Source: Sporosarcina luteola (GTDB lineage Bacteria; Bacillota; Bacilli; Bacillales_A; Planococcaceae). From it: a DNA stretch of 64,000 nt. The stretch spans positions 171,309-235,308 of the forward strand of contig NZ_BJYL01000004.1 of assembly GCF_007991495.1 (NCBI RefSeq), given 5' to 3'. A model generated the notes under the pieces. It did no database searches and was not told the origin of the DNA. It saw only the letters and a program-made list of their open reading frames with translations. Shown in pieces: positions 57,016 through 64,000 of this stretch; within the stretch, counting starts at the first letter, position 1; every line of letters begins with the position of its first letter. The position numbers and the translations under genes are program-made.

Positions 57016-57933
57016 TTAGATGAATATCGAAAAAATGATCATAGCAACAAAAAGGATTGTCATGTAGTTCAGTGAATAAATGAACATGGATGTCGCCCAT
57101 TTCAAATCATCCTTTGCCTTGAATCCTTTTAACGCCAAGTATAACCAACCGATATTCAATACAGTTCCTAGCACAATGAATCCTATACCTAATTCAGCAA
57201 GAAGGAACGGCAATGGGAATAAAACAAGCACCCAAGCCAAAATCGATTTCTTCGTCCTCTTAAATCCCTTCACAACTGGAAGCATCGGTATTCCTGCTGC
57301 TCTGTACTCTTCAGTCCGTCGCATTGCAAGCGCATAAAAATGTGGAGGCTGCCATGCAAACATAATAAGGAACAACGCCCACGCACCCATGCCGAGTGAC
57401 GGTTCAACCGCAGTCCAACCGATTAAAGGAGGTATTGCTCCGGAGATGCTTCCGACAATCGTGTTGCTGACATGTTTTCTTTTGGACCACATTGAATAGA
57501 GTACAACATAGCTGAATACACCCGCAAGTCCCCATAATCCCGCTGCAGTCGATGCTGCAAACAACATTACTTCTCCAATCAGAATGAAAGCGAGCGCTAG
57601 AGCCAAGACAGCCGGTGCTTTAAATCTGCCCGTAACTGTAGGACGTGTTTTCGTTCTCGACATAACAGGATCAATATCCCGATCGATCAGATTATTCAAG
57701 GCTGCCGAACCGGCTATAATGAGCCCTGAACCGAAAAGCGCATACAACAGTAAGTCCAAGTTATGGATAAAGCTTTTGCCGGTGAATTGGAAAGCAAGGA
57801 AAAGTCCGGTAAACGTAGTAATCAGATTTGAATTCACAATGCCGATTTTAATAAGTGCTAGAAAATCTTTCACTATGGAAGTCGATCCGATATCCGGCTC
57901 AGCGGATGATGAAATCGCCCGACCATTTGACAT
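57016..57933 (-). CDS. ctaB: Protoheme IX farnesyltransferase
   Basis: CtaB converts heme B to heme O in the membrane, supplying CtaA for heme A. It is 305 residues with about nine segments. The prenyltransferase motif NNLIDRDIDPVMSRTKTRP and the second site YTDFK-like region VVKGFKRTKKSI are seen. It starts after AAAGGAGGG. It is the first gene of the cta unit on the minus strand and is divergent from ctaA. Confidence 0.97.
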   Translation of the reverse strand: MSNGRAISSSAEPDIGSTSIVKDFLALIKIGIVNSNLITTFTGLFLAFQFTGKSFIHNLDLLLYALFGSGLIIAGSAALNNLIDRDIDPVMSRTKTRPTVTGRFKAPAVLALALAFILIGEVMLFAASTAAGLWGLAGVFSYVVLYSMWSKRKHVSNTIVGSISGAIPPLIGWTAVEPSLGMGAWALFLIMFAWQPPHFYALAMRRTEEYRAAGIPMLPVVKGFKRTKKSILAWVLVLFPLPFLLAELGIGFIVLGTVLNIGWLYLALKGFKAKDDLKWATSMFIYSLNYMTILFVAMIIFSIFI

Positions 57934-58255
57934 ATGTACCCTCCTTTCAAGCTTGTCGGCAAAGACCGCTATACTCTACTATATCGAAATTCACGACTAA
58001 TTTCTATACATAATGCGAATTTCGACAAAAGTGCAGAGTACATCATCATTCTTAAATACATCGCCTTATCTATAGTAAATCATTTCCCTATGCCTTTTGT
58101 GAAGTTAAAGGGTCTTTTTTATGAACAATTTGTGAAATAGGTGTCTACAAACCCAGTTTCGACCAATATACGTTGTTTTTTTGCCTTTTTTTCGATATCA
58201 TCAACAAGCGGAGCCATATACATTTGGCCATCAATAGTTAAAGTAGGTGTCTTTT
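57934..58255. promoter_or_regulatory. Divergent ctaB/ctaA control region with ResD-like sites
   Basis: This gene-free gap of about 320 bases holds two ResD-like sites, TTTGTGAAG (58096-58104) and TTTGTGAAA (58129-58137), one base each from the TTTGTGAAT consensus. Their centres are 33 bases apart. Downstream a weak promoter TCTACA (58144-58149) and TATACG (58167-58172), 17 bases apart, points to ctaA. Near ctaB, TCGAAATTC (57984-57992) and GAATTTCGA (58017-58025) form an inverted repeat; the second arm contains a perfect Spo0A box TGTCGAA on the minus strand (58021-58027). Confidence 0.6.
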
Positions 58256-59161
58256 TTGCGATATAATAAATACTTAAAATGGTTTGGCGTCGCCTCTACA
58301 ATAGGTATGCTATTGATTCTTTTAGGCGGTGCACTTGTTACAAAAACAGATAGTGGAATGGGTTGTGGAAGGCATTGGCCAGGTTGTAACGGTCAATTGA
58401 TTCCGGATGAAATTACAGCTGAAGTCCTTATTGAATTTTCCCATCGCCTCGTTACGGGTGCTGTTGGTATTTTAATTGTCGTCCTATCTGTTTGGTCATG
58501 GAAAGCGATTGGACATATTAGGGAAACAAAACTCTTATCGTTTTTAGCGTTATTCTTTCTGATTTTACAAGCCTTGATTGGAGCAGCACAAGTTCTTTGG
58601 GGGCAAGGTGATTTCATTCTTGCATTGCACTTTGGTATTTCACTCATTTCCTTCGCAGCTGTTTTCCTTCTTACCTTGCTCATATTTGAGGTTGATAAGA
58701 AATTTGATGCGGATAAGCTTAAAATCGGTAAAACGTTAAAATTCCATACAATTGGCGTAACAATTTATTCTTTTATCGTCGTCTATTCGGGAGCGCTTGT
58801 CCGTCATACGGAGTCTGAACTTAGCTGTACGGATTGGCCGATGTGTAAGAATGGTGACTTTTCTCTTCCGGGTAACTTCTGGGAATGGGTGCAAATGAGC
58901 CATCGGACGGCCGCAGCATTGATTTTCATTTGGCTAGGGATTATCGCAATCCATGCAATTAGGCATTATAAAAATCAACGGGTCATCTATTGGGGATGGA
59001 TCATTGCTTTCTCATTAGTAACTTTGCAAGTTTTAGCAGGCGGTGCGGTCATCATTTCACGTTTGAATCTTTATCTTGCATTAGCGCACTCACTATTCGT
59101 TACCCTCTTATTTGGATTACTGACCTATATGGTCCTACTTATTTCACGGAGTAAACAATAA
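58247..59161 (+). CDS. ctaA: Heme A synthase
   Basis: CtaA oxidises heme O to heme A. It is about 301-304 residues with eight membrane segments, the paired cysteines of the first periplasmic loop (GMGCGRHWPGC), the EFSHR motif, and in the second half ELSCTDWPMC and MSHRTAA. The start could be GTG (58247) or TTG (58256), the latter with AGTAGGTG upstream. Divergence from ctaB is the Bacillus arrangement. Confidence 0.95.
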   Translation: MSFLRYNKYLKWFGVASTIGMLLILLGGALVTKTDSGMGCGRHWPGCNGQLIPDEITAEVLIEFSHRLVTGAVGILIVVLSVWSWKAIGHIRETKLLSFLALFFLILQALIGAAQVLWGQGDFILALHFGISLISFAAVFLLTLLIFEVDKKFDADKLKIGKTLKFHTIGVTIYSFIVVYSGALVRHTESELSCTDWPMCKNGDFSLPGNFWEWVQMSHRTAAALIFIWLGIIAIHAIRHYKNQRVIYWGWIIAFSLVTLQVLAGGAVIISRLNLYLALAHSLFVTLLFGLLTYMVLLISRSKQ

Positions 59162-59174
59162 TTTTTAAAAATAA

Positions 59175-59212
59175 AAGCACTCGCAGGCGTATAACCTTGC
59201 GAGTGCTTTTTT
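59175..59212. terminator. Bidirectional terminator between ctaA and pycA
   Basis: AAAAGCACTCGCA and TGCGAGTGCTTTTTT arms enclose a short loop. It lies between the two convergent genes. Confidence 0.88.
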
Positions 59213-59215
59213 AAT

Positions 59216-59330
59216 CCAGCTCCGGGTGCCAGAGTCTCGGGTCATAAGGTAAAGCTACTGCGTGGCAAAGATCGCCACTTCGTATCTTTGCCTTATGCCT
59301 GTCGACTCTTGTCGGGCCCCCTGCACTTTT
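59216..59330. repeat. Dispersed hairpin repeat, family A, copy 3
   Basis: This copy reads CGGGTCATAAGGTAAAGCT, GTGGCAAAGATCGCCAC and TATCTTTGCCTTATGCCTGT. It has the same orientation as copy 2 and lies immediately downstream of pycA. Confidence 0.82.
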
Positions 59331-59335
59331 TTATA

Positions 59336-62300
59336 TTAGTGCTCGAGTTCTACTAACAAGTCACCTGTCGAAATGGATTCGCCGGCGGCTACGTGGATGT
59401 CTTTAACAATACCGTCGAATGGTGCTTGAATTGTTGTTTCCATCTTCATCGCTTCCGTGATGAGCAAATGTTCGCCTCTTCTAACTTTGGCGCCTTTAGA
59501 AACAGCAACTTTCAAGACAGTTCCCGGCATCGTCGCGGCAATATGGGAATCATTTGTCGGATCTGCTTTTTGCTTTTTGATGACGTCCGATTCAACGTTG
59601 ATGTCTTGGATGATGACTTCACGCGGCTGGCCGTTCATTTCAAAATAAATGACACGCGTGCCATCCGATTGAGGTTCACCGATGGAAACTAATTTAATGA
59701 TAAGTGTCTTCCCTTTTTCAATCTCCACTTCAATCTCTTGTCCTAATCGCATTCCGAAAAGGAATTCTGGCGTGTTAATGACAGAAATGTTTCCAAACTG
59801 CTTTTTCATCGCCGAATATTCTTCGAACACTTTTGGATATAACGCATATGCGAGCGCGTCTTTCATTGTTGAAGGGTGTTCAAGCAACTGTTCCGTCTTT
59901 TCAAGAAGACTTTCGAAATCCACATCTTCTAAAAGTTCTCCCGGACGGACAGTGATCGGCTTTCTGCCTTTTAAAATAACTTTTTGCAATTCTTTCGGGA
60001 ATCCGCCATACGGTTGACCGATATAACCTTCGAAAAACTCGATCACCGATTCAGGGAAATCAATTGCTTGGCCACGAGAGATGACAGTTTCCTCGTCCAA
60101 ATTATTTTGCACCATGAATAACGCCATATCCCCGACAACTTTTGAAGAAGGCGTCACTTTGACTACGTCTCCAAACAACATATTGACACGGGAATACATT
60201 TCCTTAACTTCTTCCCATCTTTCACCGAGACCGACAGCCTTTGCTTGCTGTTGAAGATTGGAGTATTGACCACCGGGCATTTCATGCACATACACTTCTG
60301 AATGCGGGCTTATCATGCCACTTTCGAAATGCTGGTAATATTTCCGGACATCCTCCCAGTAATACGATAAAGATTCCAACGCATTCACGTCTGCACGAAC
60401 CTGACGCTTTCCGTTTTGCAAAGCGTAATAAAGTGAACTTGCAGATGGTTGTGAAGTGAGACCAGCCATGGAACCGAGTGCAGTATCAACGATATCGACT
60501 CCAGCCTCAATCGCTTTTGCATACATATAGATCCCATTCCCACTCGTATCATGAGAGTGGAGATGGATCGGAATGTCCACTGTCGCTTTTAGTTCGGAAA
60601 TTAGTCTGAAAGCAGCCTCAGGCTTTAATAAACCAGCCATATCCTTTAGTGCAAGAATGTGAGCGCCGGATGCTTCAAGTTCCTTCGCCATTTGCTTATA
60701 ATATTCCACTGTATATTTTGCCCGTGAGTCATCCAGGATGTCACCTGTATAACAAAGGGCAGCTTCCGCGACTTTACCAGCTTGACGTGTCGCGTCGATT
60801 GCAACCTCCATGCCTTTGATCCAGTTCAAACTATCGAAAATCCGGAACACATCAATTCCCGATTCTGCAGCAGTCTTCACGAATTCACGGATGACATTGT
60901 CAGGATAGTTTGAATAGCCTACCGCATTGGCTCCTCTAAACAGCATTTGGAACAGCACGTTCGGAATCTGTTCGCGGAGTGTCGCTAGCCTTTCCCAAGG
61001 ATCTTCTTTCAGGAATCGGTATGCAACGTCAAATGTAGCCCCGCCCCACATTTCAAATGAAAACAAGTCTGGCAGTAATCTAGACGATTCCGAAGCAATA
61101 TTAGCAATGTCGGAAGTTCGGACCCGTGTTGCAAGCAATGATTGATGCGCATCCCTGAATGTAGTGTCTGTGAGAAGGACGTCATCTTGTTCCTTAATCC
61201 ATTTAATCAACCCTTCCGGCCCTCTCTCATCCAGAATTTGTTTTGTTCCTGGAGGTTGAGGAACATCAAGGTCTACAATCGGCTTTCTAACCGAGTGGAA
61301 GACCGGCTTTGATTGCTTTCCGATGCCAGGAAATCCATTGACTGTGACATTACCTAAATAGTTGAGGATTTTGGTTCCTCTATCTTTCTTCACCGGAAAT
61401 TCAAATAATTCAGGCGTTGTATCGATGAAACCGGTGTCATAATTTCCTGTAAGGAAACTTTCATGGCGGACGACATTTTCAAGGAACGGAATATTGGTTT
61501 TGATTCCTCTAATCCGGAACTCCTGCAAGTTTCGATCCATTTTTGCTGCGGCATCCCTAAAAGTTGTTCCCCAAGTCGATACTTTGACGAGAAGAGAATC
61601 GTAATATGGAGTAATAATGGCCCCTTGGAAGCCGTTTCCTGCGTCTAGACGGACTCCAAAGCCTCCACCTGACCGATAGACCATCAATTTGCCTGTATCC
61701 GGCATGAAATCATTCAGAGGATCTTCTGTTGTCACCCTCGATTGAATGGCATATCCGAAAAGTGGTATGTTTTCCTGCGTTGGGATTGCCGATTCTCCTT
61801 CGTGAAGATTTTCGCCATTGGCAATCTGAATTTGCGCATGGACGATATCGATTCCAGTCACCATTTCTGTAATTGTATGCTCGACTTGAATGCGCGGATT
61901 AACCTCTATGAAATAAAAACTTCCATCAGCTACTAGGAATTCAACAGTCCCGGCATTAATGTAAGAAACATTTTTCGCCAATTTGACAGCGGCGTCGCAA
62001 ATTTGCTGGCGAAGCTCTTCATCCAATGATATGGACGGTGCAATCTCGACGACTTTCTGATGGCGACGTTGAATCGAACAATCCCGCTCGTACAAATGCA
62101 CGACATTGCCGTATGTATCACCAAGTATTTGTACCTCTATATGCTTCGGTTTGTTAATGTACTTCTCGACATACACTTCATCGGAGCCGAATGCGGATTT
62201 CGCTTCAGATCTGGCGCGTTCGTATGCTTCCAGTACCTCACTGGCGGAATTGACAATTCGCATCCCTCTTCCACCGCCGCCTAGCGAAGCTTTTATGATG

Positions 62301-62782
62301 ATTGGATACCCATAGTTATCTCCGAATGCGGCAACTTCCTCCGAGGAAGAAACAGGTCCGTCTGTTCCTGGGATAACCGGAATTCCTGCTTGAATCGCCT
62401 GTTCCCTAGCCTTCACTTTGTCCCCAAACATATCAAGATGCTTAGATGTCGGCCCTATGAAAATAATGCCTTCTTCTTCCAACCTGCGTGCAAACTCCTC
62501 ATTTTCAGCAAGAAATCCGTATCCCGGATGGATTGCGTTTGCTCCACATGACTTCGCTATCTTAATGATCCCTTCAATATCCAAGTATGCATCAATCGGC
62601 TTTTTCCCTTCCCCGACAAGGTAGGATTCGTCAGCTTTGTAACGGTGGAACGAACCCCTATCTTCTGCTGAATAAATTCCTACAGTAGGAATTTCCAATT
62701 CAGTACAAGCACGAAATATACGGATGGCAATTTCACCGCGGTTTGCTACAAGGATTTTTTTAATACGACCCATTTCCACCAT
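59336..62782 (-). CDS. pycA: Pyruvate carboxylase
   Basis: PycA makes oxaloacetate from pyruvate, bicarbonate and ATP, filling the TCA cycle. From the ATG at 62782 (AAGGAAG upstream) it has 1148 residues, the length of the B. subtilis enzyme. Domains in order are an ATP-grasp biotin carboxylase (about 1-460; KASLGGGGRGM, ERDCSIQRRHQK), a carboxyltransferase (about 530-1000; DTTFRDAHQSLLATR) and a biotinyl domain with EAMKMET near the C-terminus. Allosteric activation by acetyl-CoA is usual in the family. Confidence 0.97.
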   Translation of the reverse strand: MVEMGRIKKILVANRGEIAIRIFRACTELEIPTVGIYSAEDRGSFHRYKADESYLVGEGKKPIDAYLDIEGIIKIAKSCGANAIHPGYGFLAENEEFARRLEEEGIIFIGPTSKHLDMFGDKVKAREQAIQAGIPVIPGTDGPVSSSEEVAAFGDNYGYPIIIKASLGGGGRGMRIVNSASEVLEAYERARSEAKSAFGSDEVYVEKYINKPKHIEVQILGDTYGNVVHLYERDCSIQRRHQKVVEIAPSISLDEELRQQICDAAVKLAKNVSYINAGTVEFLVADGSFYFIEVNPRIQVEHTITEMVTGIDIVHAQIQIANGENLHEGESAIPTQENIPLFGYAIQSRVTTEDPLNDFMPDTGKLMVYRSGGGFGVRLDAGNGFQGAIITPYYDSLLVKVSTWGTTFRDAAAKMDRNLQEFRIRGIKTNIPFLENVVRHESFLTGNYDTGFIDTTPELFEFPVKKDRGTKILNYLGNVTVNGFPGIGKQSKPVFHSVRKPIVDLDVPQPPGTKQILDERGPEGLIKWIKEQDDVLLTDTTFRDAHQSLLATRVRTSDIANIASESSRLLPDLFSFEMWGGATFDVAYRFLKEDPWERLATLREQIPNVLFQMLFRGANAVGYSNYPDNVIREFVKTAAESGIDVFRIFDSLNWIKGMEVAIDATRQAGKVAEAALCYTGDILDDSRAKYTVEYYKQMAKELEASGAHILALKDMAGLLKPEAAFRLISELKATVDIPIHLHSHDTSGNGIYMYAKAIEAGVDIVDTALGSMAGLTSQPSASSLYYALQNGKRQVRADVNALESLSYYWEDVRKYYQHFESGMISPHSEVYVHEMPGGQYSNLQQQAKAVGLGERWEEVKEMYSRVNMLFGDVVKVTPSSKVVGDMALFMVQNNLDEETVISRGQAIDFPESVIEFFEGYIGQPYGGFPKELQKVILKGRKPITVRPGELLEDVDFESLLEKTEQLLEHPSTMKDALAYALYPKVFEEYSAMKKQFGNISVINTPEFLFGMRLGQEIEVEIEKGKTLIIKLVSIGEPQSDGTRVIYFEMNGQPREVIIQDINVESDVIKKQKADPTNDSHIAATMPGTVLKVAVSKGAKVRRGEHLLITEAMKMETTIQAPFDGIVKDIHVAAGESISTGDLLVELEH

Positions 62783-62798
62783 CGATGCACTTCCTTTT

Positions 62799-63962
62799 CT
62801 ATTTATTCTTTTGATATTTTGTGAACATTGACACATTCATCAATATTCCTAAAGCTAAAGATATCAGAATAAGTGAAGTTCCGCCATAACTAATAAGAGG
62901 AAGTGGTACACCTGTCAGCGGAATAAGACCAGTTAAACCGCCAAGATTCACGAAAGTCTGAATGCCGATCACACTTCCTATGCCCGCTGCAAGCATACGT
63001 GCTTGCGGATCTTTAGTGCGCATCGCAATATAAAGCGCACGCAGGACGATGAACCCCAGTCCACCGACAACGATGATTGTTCCGAATATACCTGTCTCCT
63101 CAGAAATAACCGCCATGATAACATCCGTCTGAGGCTCCGGCAAATACCCCATTTTTTGAATGGAGTTACCTAATCCAAGACCTTTCACACCACCCGTACC
63201 AATTGCAATATAACCATTTGCAATTTGATAGCCCGAGCCTTGCAAATAATCAAAAGGATTCAAGAAAGCAAAAATTCTTCCCTTCCTCCCATCGGTCATT
63301 ATGGTATCCCAAGCAATAGCGATTATGAGAGTAACCGGTATCATGGCAAGGGCGACAATTCCGCTTAATTTTGTAAATGTCCTGAACTGAATTCCGCTCG
63401 CCGCAATCACTGAAAATGCAGCCGTTATAATTATAAATGAAGTTCCGATATCAGTTTCCATCATGATTGACCCAATTGCTAGAATAAGAATTGTAATCGG
63501 CGGCCCAATCGATTTGTTAATAGAATTGATAGTGCCAGCTTCGTATTTTTTAGCAAACACACTGGAAAAATAAACAATAATAACTAGTTTAGCAATTTCA
63601 GAAGGTTGAATAGTACCAAATCCAGGAAGCCGAATCCAGCTTTGCGCCCCACCACCACCCGTACCGATGATATGGACAAGTATAAGCATTAGAAACATTA
63701 CAACAAGAGCGGAGATCATTAATTTCTTCCGTTTATAATTCTGAAATGGAAAGAATGCCGCTAGTAGGAAGACAGGAATTGCAACGGCAAGATTTATCAG
63801 TTGTTTTCTATAAAAATAGTCAGGTGGCCAGTTATAGCGATTAACAGCCCACACCATGCTCGAACTATAAATCATTACTAAGCCGAAGAGACAAAGCACT
63901 ATATAGGCAGTAAATAGTGGATAATCGAAGTTAGCTATCATTTTCTTAATATATTTTCCCAT
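62799..63962 (-). CDS. ftsW: Cell division SEDS polymerase FtsW
   Basis: This is a septal peptidoglycan glycosyltransferase of the SEDS family. It has 387 residues from the ATG at 63962 (GAGGGG upstream) with about ten membrane segments. It contains VYFYRKQLIN-like, IQPSEIAKLVII, METDIGTSFIII, GLGLGNSIQKMGYLPEPQTD and PLPLISYGGTS motifs. Its position upstream of pycA matches ylaO/ftsW of B. subtilis, which argues that this is the division SEDS protein and that the dcw copy is SpoVE. Confidence 0.93.
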   Translation of the reverse strand: MGKYIKKMIANFDYPLFTAYIVLCLFGLVMIYSSSMVWAVNRYNWPPDYFYRKQLINLAVAIPVFLLAAFFPFQNYKRKKLMISALVVMFLMLILVHIIGTGGGGAQSWIRLPGFGTIQPSEIAKLVIIVYFSSVFAKKYEAGTINSINKSIGPPITILILAIGSIMMETDIGTSFIIITAAFSVIAASGIQFRTFTKLSGIVALAMIPVTLIIAIAWDTIMTDGRKGRIFAFLNPFDYLQGSGYQIANGYIAIGTGGVKGLGLGNSIQKMGYLPEPQTDVIMAVISEETGIFGTIIVVGGLGFIVLRALYIAMRTKDPQARMLAAGIGSVIGIQTFVNLGGLTGLIPLTGVPLPLISYGGTSLILISLALGILMNVSMFTKYQKNK

Positions 63963-64000
63963 TAGACTTCCCCTCATCAAAATCGAGTAGGAGGGAGTGA

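Overview
The window is a chromosomal segment of a low-to-moderate GC, endospore-forming Firmicute of the order Bacillales. Gene order follows the Bacillus subtilis ftsW-pycA-cta-ylb-dcw-spoIIG-ylm-divIVA-ileS-pyr region almost gene for gene, read on the minus strand from right to left. Protein sequences, the missing dcw genes and the dispersed hairpin repeats suggest the Planococcaceae/Caryophanaceae (Sporosarcina-like). That placement is inference, because no rRNA gene is present.

Region by region: 1-3400 holds pyrimidine synthesis (pyrC cut by the window edge, pyrB, pyrP, pyrR) with two PyrR attenuators. 3409-8000 holds rluD, lspA and ileS with an isoleucine T-box. 8002-11207 holds divIVA, ylmH, ylmG, sepF, ylmE and ylmC. 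11279-13706 holds the sporulation sigma genes sigG and sigE and the pro-sigma-E protease spoIIGA. 14004-28821 is the division and cell wall cluster: ftsZ, ftsA, sbp, ylxX, ylxW, divIB, spoVE-like, murD, mraY, spoVD, pbpB, ftsL, rsmH and mraZ. murE, murG and murB are absent from their usual slots. 29011-32001 holds bshC, a DUF3397 protein and panE.

32067-36319 is an acyl-CoA carboxylase and crotonase island with a predicted CcpA site, sitting where B. subtilis has ylbO-ylbP. 36452-49522 is the ylb region: rpmF, ylbN, tmcAL, ylbL, ylbJ, coaD, rsmD, an unrecognised stalk-domain membrane protein, ylbG, ylbF and ylbC. Into it are set a degenerate glycerophosphodiesterase and a divergent pair made of a MurE-type ligase and an ACT-less DapG-like aspartokinase. 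49814-51348 holds a YugN-like protein and an AI-2E family permease. 51386-59161 encodes caa3 cytochrome oxidase and heme A synthesis (ctaM, ctaG, ctaF, ctaE, ctaD, ctaC, ctaB and divergent ctaA). 59336-63962 holds pycA and ftsW.

Most of the window is core housekeeping: septum formation, peptidoglycan synthesis, early sporulation control, respiration and anaplerosis. The most unusual part is the murE-like/aspartokinase pair at 45595-47854. The ligase carries the DNPR motif of diaminopimelate-adding enzymes, the partner resembles the enzyme that opens the diaminopimelate pathway, and the ordinary murE slot in the dcw cluster is occupied by a repeat. I propose, as inference, a dedicated diaminopimelate supply and ligation module, perhaps for spore cortex in an organism whose vegetative wall uses lysine. 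No rRNA, tRNA, CRISPR array, prophage or insertion sequence was seen.
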